This document shows, one piece after another, positions 1-4,518 of a stretch of 7,330 bases of DNA; position 1 is the first letter of the stretch, and each line of letters begins with the position of its first letter. Source of the DNA: an uncultured Eubacteriales bacterium (lineage in GTDB: Bacteria > Bacillota > Clostridia > Christensenellales > CAG-917); assembly GCA_900550855.1 (NCBI GenBank), contig URTQ01000077.1, positions 1 through 7,330 of the forward strand, in the 5' to 3' direction. The notes beneath the pieces are model-generated. The model saw nothing but the letters and a program-made list of their open reading frames with translations, was not told where the DNA came from and ran no database searches. A program made the translations under genes and the position numbers.

Positions 1-254
1 ATTGAAGGAATTAAAGGAATTAAAGTTAATAGCATAGATGAGATAAATGAAGTAATAAGTCAAGGTAATATACCTGTTATGAACCTAAAATGGCACCTAT
101 GCTTGTAAATCTAGTGAAAGAACCGGGCGAGTATAAGTTAATAGTAGATTTGAAACCTCTAGGCGGAAGCGAAAAAAATATTGATGTCAAGCTTGTTGAT
201 AATGTAGTTACTGTTTCCGGCGAAGTTGAAAAAATATATTTGCATAATATATAA
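1..254 (+). pseudogene. C-terminal part of an AT-rich gene with an apparent frameshift; possible Hsp20/alpha-crystallin-like end
   Basis: The 5' end lies outside the window. Frame 1 is open from base 1 and reads IEGIKGIKVNSIDEINEVIS..., stopping at TAA 106-108. Frame 3 is open from just after TAA 66-68 to TAA 252-254 and reads ...EPKMAPMLVNLVKEPGEY, then a strand-rich stretch ending VTVSGEVEKIYLHNI. The two frames join smoothly (..GNIPVM then EPKMAPM..) if one base is missing near 77-83, so I read this as one gene broken by a single-base deletion, or a sequencing error. The pattern EYKLIVDL...KNIDVKLVDNVVTVSGE resembles the strands of an alpha-crystallin domain, but the protein ends too early for a complete Hsp20, so the family call is weak. 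An internal ATG start at 90 or 99 is also possible; no good ribosome binding site is visible there. GC is about 32% over the first 240 bases and codons such as ATA, AAT and TTA are common, unlike all other genes here. Confidence 0.45.
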
Positions 255-270
255 AAATTGAGTGCATTAG

Positions 271-315
271 AAAGAGGCATTTGTGCGACGGATTGTCGGT
301 CAAATGCCTCTTTTT
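271..315. terminator. Strong hairpin terminator shared by convergent genes
   Basis: A perfect 13-bp inverted repeat pairs AAAGAGGCATTTG (271-283) with CAAATGCCTCTTT (301-313) and is followed by TTTTT ending at 315 on the plus strand. The 17-base loop holds a second small stem, CGAC (286-289) with GTCG (295-298), leaving the loop GGATT. It lies 17 bases after the stop of the left-edge gene and 18 bases beyond the ricT stop. It is a good rho-independent terminator for the plus-strand gene. It probably also stops the tmk-holB-ricT transcript, although the U-tract on that strand is poorer (TTTCTAAT). Confidence 0.85.
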
Positions 316-333
316 GATTAGAGTTTTTTTGAA

Positions 334-1191
334 TCAGTCCTCTTTGTCGGACATCGAGTCGATTTCGGCGGTGGATTGACGCTCGCCGATTTTCATATCT
401 TCGAGGGCGTAGGTGCGCACGTCGAAACTGCCGTCTTTGAGCATAACCTTTACGCGTGCGGTTTGCTTTATCAAATCGTTTGATTCAACCGTGCCTTCGC
501 CGTCCGGCGTTTTGACTTTGCTTCCCACTTTCGGCATAAGTTTGTACGTTTCGGTGTAATACGCGTTTTCGTATTTAAGACAGCACATCAATCTTCCGCA
601 CACGCCGCTTATCTTTTGCGGATTGAGGCTCAATCCTTGCACTTTTGCCATCTTTATGGACACTTTTTCGAAGTCGGGAAGGTGGGTGGTGCAGCAGCAG
701 GGGCGGCCGCAAGGCGCGAGTGCGCCGCGCATTTTGGTGTCGTCGCGCTCGTATATCTGGCGAAGTTCGATGCGGACTTTGAATATTGACGCAAGCACGC
801 GCACGAGTTCTCTGAAATCCACTCTGCCTTCGGCGGTGAAGTAGAATATGAGTTTGGTGCGGTCGAAGGTGTATTCGGCGTCCACGAGTTTCATATTCAA
901 GTTCATTTCCGCCACTTTGTCGCGGATGACTTTGAGGGCGTGCTCTTTGTCTTGATTGTTTTTTTCAAGGCGTTTCAAATCCTCGTCGGTCGCTTTGCGG
1001 ACTACGGGTTTGAGCGGTTGCACGATTTCGCTGTCGTCAACTTCTTTGTTTGCGATTGTGCAGGTTGCGTATTCGAGTCCGCGCGCCGTTTCGACGATAA
1101 CGCCGTCGTTTTCCTCAAAGGTCAAGCCCTTGGGGTCGAAATAGTACACCTTGTTGGTGTTTTTGAATTTTATGCCTACGATTATTGCCAT
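334..1191 (-). CDS. ricT: RicT (YaaT), PSP1-domain iron-sulfur subunit of the Y-complex
   Basis: A 285-residue protein of the PSP1 family. In Bacillus subtilis RicT works with RicA and RicF in the cytoplasmic Y-complex, which carries [4Fe-4S] clusters and steers RNase Y in maturation and decay of polycistronic mRNAs. It also affects sporulation, competence and biofilm formation. Visible signatures are CGRPCCC (residues 161-167), DFEKVSIKMAK (173-183), LSLNPQKISGVCGRLMCCLKYEN (spanning about 187-209), and cysteines 198, 203 and 204. A beta-rich C-terminal segment follows (about 222-268), then an acidic tail. The usual CGRxLCC motif has an extra cysteine at residue 165. The start ATG overlaps the end of holB by 10 bases, and GGAGG (1202-1206) lies 10 bases upstream, supporting this start. 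It is the last gene of the operon and its stop faces the terminator at 271-315. Partners RicA and RicF are not in the window. Confidence 0.95.
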   Translation of the reverse strand: MAIIVGIKFKNTNKVYYFDPKGLTFEENDGVIVETARGLEYATCTIANKEVDDSEIVQPLKPVVRKATDEDLKRLEKNNQDKEHALKVIRDKVAEMNLNMKLVDAEYTFDRTKLIFYFTAEGRVDFRELVRVLASIFKVRIELRQIYERDDTKMRGALAPCGRPCCCTTHLPDFEKVSIKMAKVQGLSLNPQKISGVCGRLMCCLKYENAYYTETYKLMPKVGSKVKTPDGEGTVESNDLIKQTARVKVMLKDGSFDVRTYALEDMKIGERQSTAEIDSMSDKED

Positions 1192-2156
1192 TTATGTTTT
1201 GCCTCCAACATTGAAAAGAGCAGGTCGTCCACGGTTGCCGTGACGTTGACGTTGAGAGAGAGTTTGCGCCTTGCCGTGTTTATCTTGAAAAGGATTTCCG
1301 CAAGAGCGCGTTCCGAGTAACGTCCGCTCAAATTTATTATGTCCGATGATAAGTGTTTGGACAACATAAGATTTTGATTTTGTTTGCACACGAGCATATC
1401 TCGAAGGATTATGCTCAAAACGTCCAAAAGGCCGCTGAGATCCGACTCGCTCGTAACGATTCCGTCCACTCTTACGACGTCCGAACTGCGCGCGAGGTTG
1501 GTGAGGACGTAAATCGCGCACTTGTAAAGGTCGGCGTACTTTGGCGAAAGAGCGATTTTGCGCGCTTTGCCGAGTTGACCTTCGCTGCACGCCGCCGCAA
1601 CGGCGCAAGTGCTTTCGTCTATGCCGAGCGAAATAAGCGCGTCGTATACGACGTCCTCGTCGAACACGTCCATAGCAATCGTTCTCGCACGCGATTTTAT
1701 GGTGTCGAGGACGCTCGCTTCGTTCGCTACGCCCAGAAAAATCGTGACGTCTTTGGGCGGTTCTTCGAGAGTTTTGAGAAGTTTGTTTTGCGCCTGCGCG
1801 TTCATTTGGTCCGCGCGGTGTATGAAGTAGATTTTGTGTCCCGAAAGCGGTTTGACGGACACGGTGTCGAGCATTTGTTCGATGTCGTCAACCTTGATTT
1901 TGTCTTTCGTGGGGAAGACGTGGTATATGTCGGGGTGGTTGTTGTGAAGCACCTTTCTGCACTCGGAACATTCGAGGCAGGCGTTGCCGTTTTGACAGTA
2001 AACGCTTGCCGCTACGAGCGTGAAAAATTCGTCGACGATTTCGTCGTCGGGGGATACGACCATATACGCGTGTCCGAGTCCCGAAGAAAAATCGTTGCGT
2101 ATGAGTCCGTACGCACGCGAGGCGCGCAAGACTTTTTCAAAGGTGATTTCACTCAC
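1182..2156 (-). CDS. holB: DNA polymerase III delta-prime subunit (clamp loader)
   Basis: A 324-residue AAA+ protein of the clamp-loader family. It joins delta and the tau/gamma subunits in the complex that opens the beta sliding clamp at the replication fork. Near the N-terminus GHAYMVVSPDDE (28-39) replaces a true Walker A: the GxxGxGK residues are missing, as expected for the ATPase-inactive delta-prime. Cysteines 54, 60, 63 and 66 form the expected zinc module, followed by HNNHPDIYHVFP (71-82). MNAQAQNKLLKTLEEPP (118-134) is the highly characteristic delta-prime/DnaX segment. The SRC sensor motif is SRA here (155-157), keeping the trans-acting arginine. The C-terminal half (about 205-324) is the helical collar domain. 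The start codon is GTG, not ATG: it overlaps the tmk stop as GTGA (2153-2156) and has AGAGGTG (2164-2170) 7 bases upstream. This implies translational coupling with tmk. The 3' end overlaps ricT by 10 bases. Confidence 0.93.
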   Translation of the reverse strand: MSEITFEKVLRASRAYGLIRNDFSSGLGHAYMVVSPDDEIVDEFFTLVAASVYCQNGNACLECSECRKVLHNNHPDIYHVFPTKDKIKVDDIEQMLDTVSVKPLSGHKIYFIHRADQMNAQAQNKLLKTLEEPPKDVTIFLGVANEASVLDTIKSRARTIAMDVFDEDVVYDALISLGIDESTCAVAAACSEGQLGKARKIALSPKYADLYKCAIYVLTNLARSSDVVRVDGIVTSESDLSGLLDVLSIILRDMLVCKQNQNLMLSKHLSSDIINLSGRYSERALAEILFKINTARRKLSLNVNVTATVDDLLFSMLEAKHKWQ

Positions 2157-2764
2157 TTGATAGCACCTCTTTCTCTAAGCGCCGCTATAATCTTTTGCGA
2201 TGTCACGTTTTTGTCGAAATCGGGTTTTATCCGCACGAAACGAGGGTCTGAACCTGCCATTTCTGCATTATAGCCCGCATAAACTCTGTCGTGAAATTCC
2301 GCCGATTCGAGTTCCAGTCTGTCGTCGGTTATGCGGAAAGTGCGCCACGCTTCGCTCGGCTTCAAGTCGAGGAAAATCGTGACGTCGGGCAAGAGTCCGT
2401 CTATTGCCGGCGCGTTGATTCTCTTTATGAGGTCCGCGCCCAAACCGCGCGCGTAACCTTGATACGCAATCGAACTGTCGACGTATCTGTCGCACACCAC
2501 GAGTTCGCCTCTTTCGAGCGCGGGTTTTATGACCTCGCGCACGAGTTGCGCTCTCGACGAGGCGTAAAGATACGCTTCGGTGACGCCAGTCATCTCGTCG
2601 TTTTCGGGGTTGAGAATGACTTTACGGATTTGCTCGCTTATATGGGTGCTGCCCGGTTCACGCACATAGACGGCGTGCTGGTTTGTGGATTCAAGATAGT
2701 CTTTGAGAAGTTTGAGTTGCGTGGATTTGCCAACGCCCTCGCAACCTTCGAATGATACGAACAT
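2153..2764 (-). CDS. tmk: Thymidylate kinase (dTMP kinase)
   Basis: A 203-residue P-loop kinase of normal length for the family. It phosphorylates dTMP to dTDP with ATP, a required step of dTTP synthesis in the cytoplasm. The Walker A loop is in FEGCEGVGKSTQ (5-16, with K13 and S14). The dTMP-site segment REPGST (35-40) carries Ser where most homologues have a second Gly. The DRY motif is in CDRYVDSSIAYQG (91-103), and DVTIFLDL (127-134) is the core strand before the lid. Arginines in the lid region (141-149, RTFRITDDR), with none in the P-loop itself, suggest a type II (E. coli-like) enzyme. The ATG at 2764 has GAGGAA a few bases upstream and begins directly with the P-loop strand, so this start is well placed. 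It is the first gene of the operon with holB and ricT. In B. subtilis yaaQ (darA) and yaaR lie between tmk and holB; both are absent here. Confidence 0.96.
   Translation of the reverse strand: MFVSFEGCEGVGKSTQLKLLKDYLESTNQHAVYVREPGSTHISEQIRKVILNPENDEMTGVTEAYLYASSRAQLVREVIKPALERGELVVCDRYVDSSIAYQGYARGLGADLIKRINAPAIDGLLPDVTIFLDLKPSEAWRTFRITDDRLELESAEFHDRVYAGYNAEMAGSDPRFVRIKPDFDKNVTSQKIIAALRERGAIK
2157..2170 (-). promoter_or_regulatory. Ribosome binding site fixing the GTG start of holB
   Basis: On the minus strand AGAGGTG (2164-2170) is followed by a 7-base spacer and GTG at 2156-2154. It lies inside the last codons of tmk. Because the start is non-ATG and overlaps the upstream stop by 4 bases, this site is the main support for the chosen holB start. 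Confidence 0.8.
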
Positions 2765-2792
2765 ATAGTTCCTCGCCTTTGTTGATTCGATT

Positions 2793-2822
2793 ATTATATC
2801 ACGATTGATTCGTTATGTCCAA
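2793..2822 (-). promoter_or_regulatory. Sigma-A type promoter of the tmk-holB-ricT operon
   Basis: On the minus strand a -35 box TTGGAC (2817-2822) and a perfect -10 box TATAAT (2793-2798) are separated by 18 bases. The predicted start of transcription lies about 20 bases before the tmk ATG. The -35 box begins only 8 bases beyond the stop of the upstream glucanase gene. The octamer TTGATTCG (plus-strand reading) occurs at 2782-2789 and 2805-2812, on either side of the -10 box. Confidence 0.75.
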
Positions 2823-2830
2823 CGTTGCTC

Positions 2831-4288
2831 TCAATCCTCGTCCGCGGAATTTTCGCCGCGAAGAATGTAGTAGTCCTTTTCCGCCTTGATTTCCTTGACC
2901 GAACGATTGTCGTTGCCGTTGGTGTTGAAAGAGGAAAGGTGGGGCGTTATGCAATTCGTAAGCGACGTGTTGACGACGTAGTTTTGTGAATTGTGTCTTG
3001 CCCAGATTTTTGCGATTTTGTCCTCGCTCATCGTCTTGTAGTCTGCCTGCTCGTCCATTCCCTCGACGGCGTCGTCGTAGTTGAAAAGTCCCCACGACGA
3101 ATGTTTTGCGGCGTGCTTGAAGTTCCAAGTGGTGAAGTTCCAGCCGAGTCCGCAATAGAGTTCCATAACGCCGTCCCACGCTTGTTCTTCCGTTTGCGAG
3201 GACTCTCTTCCCGTCGCGTTCACTTTGTCCTCGTGCGAGTCGGGCCATACGTTAAACTCGCCGATAAGGATAGGCACGTTGTACTTTTTGGTCGCGAGAT
3301 TGTTTGCGGTGATTTGCAAGCCGTAATAGGTTGCGTTGGCAACGCCCGCGCTCGCCCAGTTGTAGTGGTGATATTGATATATCACGTTTTCCCAACCGTA
3401 CTTTGCGGGGTCGGGCAGGTCGAAGGACGTCCAGCAGGATTCAACGCTTATGATATGGTTTTTGTCAACTTCGCGAATCGCCTTGTAAAGTTCGTCGAAA
3501 TACGCGTGCGTTCTCGTCGTCGTGGTTTGGTTGCCGTTCTTTTTTATGCCCGGTTCGTTCATAAGGTCGTAAACCGCAACCGTCGGCTCGTTTTTGTAAC
3601 GATTTGCAATCGCAACCCAAATTTCTTTCGTTTTTGAGCGGCAAATTTCGCCGATTTCGTCTTCGCCCCAAAGTCTGCCGCCGTCGGGATACGCAATGTC
3701 GCCCGTATGGTCGTTGCCGCTTTGAGAGCCTACCGCGCCGTGCATATCGAGTATGGCGTAAAGCGAATACTTTTTGCACATCTCGATTGCCCAGTCGAGT
3801 CGCGCGAACTTACTTTCGTCAACCGTGAGTTCGGCATACGGCGTGCGCTCGTAGTTGTCGCCGACTTTCTTTATCGGGTTCGTGAGATTCATATAGGTGA
3901 AGGGAATACGCACGCAATTCAAGCCGAGGTCTTTGATACGCTTGAAGTCGAGTTCGGTGACCCAGTTGTCCTCGTAAACGTCGAGAAGACGATTCATACC
4001 GTCCTCGCCGAATCTGTTTGCGAGTTCGAGCATCATATCTATCTGACCGTAGGTCGCGCCGACGTCGGTGGGTACGAGCCAACTCTCTTGCACGAGCCAA
4101 CCGCCCAGATTCGTGCCGTAAAGACCGATTGCGTTGCCGTTTTCGTCAATAATCTTTGAGCCGTCCGTCTTTACGAACGTAACGCCGTCGCCGCTCTTGT
4201 CGCCGCCTTTGTCGTTGCAGGCGACGAGCGCGAACAACGTCGCGAATATCGTGACTATAAGCAATGCCGAAATAATACGTTTTTTCAT
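2831..4288 (-). CDS. Secreted lipoprotein glycoside hydrolase family 5, exo-beta-1,3-glucanase-like
   Basis: A 485-residue predicted surface lipoprotein. The N-terminus MKKRIISALLIVTIFATLFALVAC has a charged start, a hydrophobic core and the lipobox LVAC, with lipidated C24. A short Gly/Asp/Lys linker (25-36) follows, then a TIM-barrel GH5 domain to about residue 440. NLGGWLVQESWLVPT (60-74) and HGAVGSQSGNDHTG (183-196) are close to the signatures of the exo-beta-1,3-glucanase (EXG1/BglC-like) branch. Clan GH-A residues visible are R127 (VRIPF), H183, N244 and E245 (LMNEPG, acid/base), the HHY group at 307-309, E344 (LIGEFN, nucleophile) and W388. The catalytic set appears complete, so a retaining beta-glucanase is expected; beta-1,3-glucan is the likeliest substrate, but another beta-glucan cannot be excluded. 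The ATG has AGAGGG upstream. It is a monocistronic-looking accessory gene with its own promoter, and no terminator separates it from tmk downstream. Confidence 0.9.
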   Translation of the reverse strand: MKKRIISALLIVTIFATLFALVACNDKGGDKSGDGVTFVKTDGSKIIDENGNAIGLYGTNLGGWLVQESWLVPTDVGATYGQIDMMLELANRFGEDGMNRLLDVYEDNWVTELDFKRIKDLGLNCVRIPFTYMNLTNPIKKVGDNYERTPYAELTVDESKFARLDWAIEMCKKYSLYAILDMHGAVGSQSGNDHTGDIAYPDGGRLWGEDEIGEICRSKTKEIWVAIANRYKNEPTVAVYDLMNEPGIKKNGNQTTTTRTHAYFDELYKAIREVDKNHIISVESCWTSFDLPDPAKYGWENVIYQYHHYNWASAGVANATYYGLQITANNLATKKYNVPILIGEFNVWPDSHEDKVNATGRESSQTEEQAWDGVMELYCGLGWNFTTWNFKHAAKHSSWGLFNYDDAVEGMDEQADYKTMSEDKIAKIWARHNSQNYVVNTSLTNCITPHLSSFNTNGNDNRSVKEIKAEKDYYILRGENSADED

Positions 4289-4319
4289 AATTTTCCCTCT
4301 TTGTGATTGCGTCGTACCG

Positions 4320-4348
4320 ATTATATCAATTTTTCAAGACCTATTCAA
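4320..4348 (-). promoter_or_regulatory. Sigma-A type promoter of the GH5 lipoprotein gene
   Basis: On the minus strand a -35 box TTGAAT (4343-4348) and a perfect -10 box TATAAT (4320-4325) are separated by 17 bases. The -10 box is 31 bases before the ATG, giving a short leader of about 25 bases that contains AGAGGG. The -35 box sits inside a 13-bp palindrome. Confidence 0.75.
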
Positions 4349-4352
4349 TAGG
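4340..4352. promoter_or_regulatory. 13-bp palindrome over the GH5 -35 box, candidate operator
   Basis: CCTATTCAATAGG is a perfect inverted repeat with 6-base arms around a single central base. It covers the whole -35 box of the GH5 promoter, a position typical for repressor binding. The binding protein is unknown and the site does not match an operator consensus I recognise. A chance palindrome is possible. Confidence 0.4.
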
Positions 4353-4379
4353 CAAACGCCGCAAAACTTTCAAAAAAAT

Positions 4380-4397
4380 GCGAATATCGCGAATATC
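4380..4397. repeat. Tandem 9-bp direct repeat GCGAATATC x2
   Basis: Two exact head-to-tail copies of GCGAATATC lie at 4380-4388 and 4389-4397, followed by a partial third (GCCGATA). They lie between the divergent GH5 and leuS promoters, upstream of both, and might be an activator site or simple slippage. Confidence 0.5.
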
Positions 4398-4406
4398 GCC
4401 GATAGT

Positions 4407-4428
4407 TTGCGCCTCATATACGGCGCAA
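4407..4428. repeat. Small inverted repeat in the GH5-leuS intergenic region
   Basis: TTGCGCC (4407-4413) pairs with GGCGCAA (4422-4428) around an 8-base AT-rich centre. No T-tract follows on either strand, so it is not a terminator. It lies upstream of the predicted leuS transcription start, so it would act as DNA (a protein site) rather than as RNA. Confidence 0.4.
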
Positions 4429-4453
4429 GAGCCGTTCGAGTTTGCGCTCGCGC

Positions 4454-4482
4454 TTGACAATGTTCCGTTATGGTATTAAACT
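4454..4482 (+). promoter_or_regulatory. Predicted leuS promoter
   Basis: A perfect -35 box TTGACA (4454-4459) is followed after 17 bases by TAAACT (4477-4482), a 4/6 match to the -10 consensus. TATTAA at 4474-4479 is an alternative with a short 14-base spacer. Transcription would start near 4489, leaving a leader of only about 30 bases before the leuS ATG. AGAGGT (4502-4507) in that leader is the ribosome binding site, 11 bases from the ATG. Confidence 0.6.
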
Positions 4483-4518
4483 AAATATTATTATTTTTTG
4501 TAGAGGTAACTCGCGCTT

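Noticed and set aside
77..280. 67-codon minus-strand open frame at the left edge
   Set aside because: It overlaps the plus-strand fragment and one arm of the terminator. It is Ser/Thr/Phe-rich with no recognisable motif, and the plus-strand reading looks more protein-like.
1353..2273. 306-codon plus-strand open frame antisense to holB and the end of tmk
   Set aside because: It crosses the junction of two clear minus-strand genes and its translation shows no known motif, only Val/Arg/Phe-rich composition. It is a shadow of strong codon bias.
4134..4457. 107-codon plus-strand open frame reaching into the GH5-leuS intergenic region
   Set aside because: More than half is antisense to the GH5 signal peptide region, and it runs across the GH5 promoter and the small repeats. 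No ribosome binding site or conserved motif is visible.
4289..4518. T-box or other riboswitch upstream of leuS
   Set aside because: I looked for the conserved T-box sequence and a leader terminator and found neither; the only inverted repeat (4407-4428) lies upstream of the predicted transcription start.
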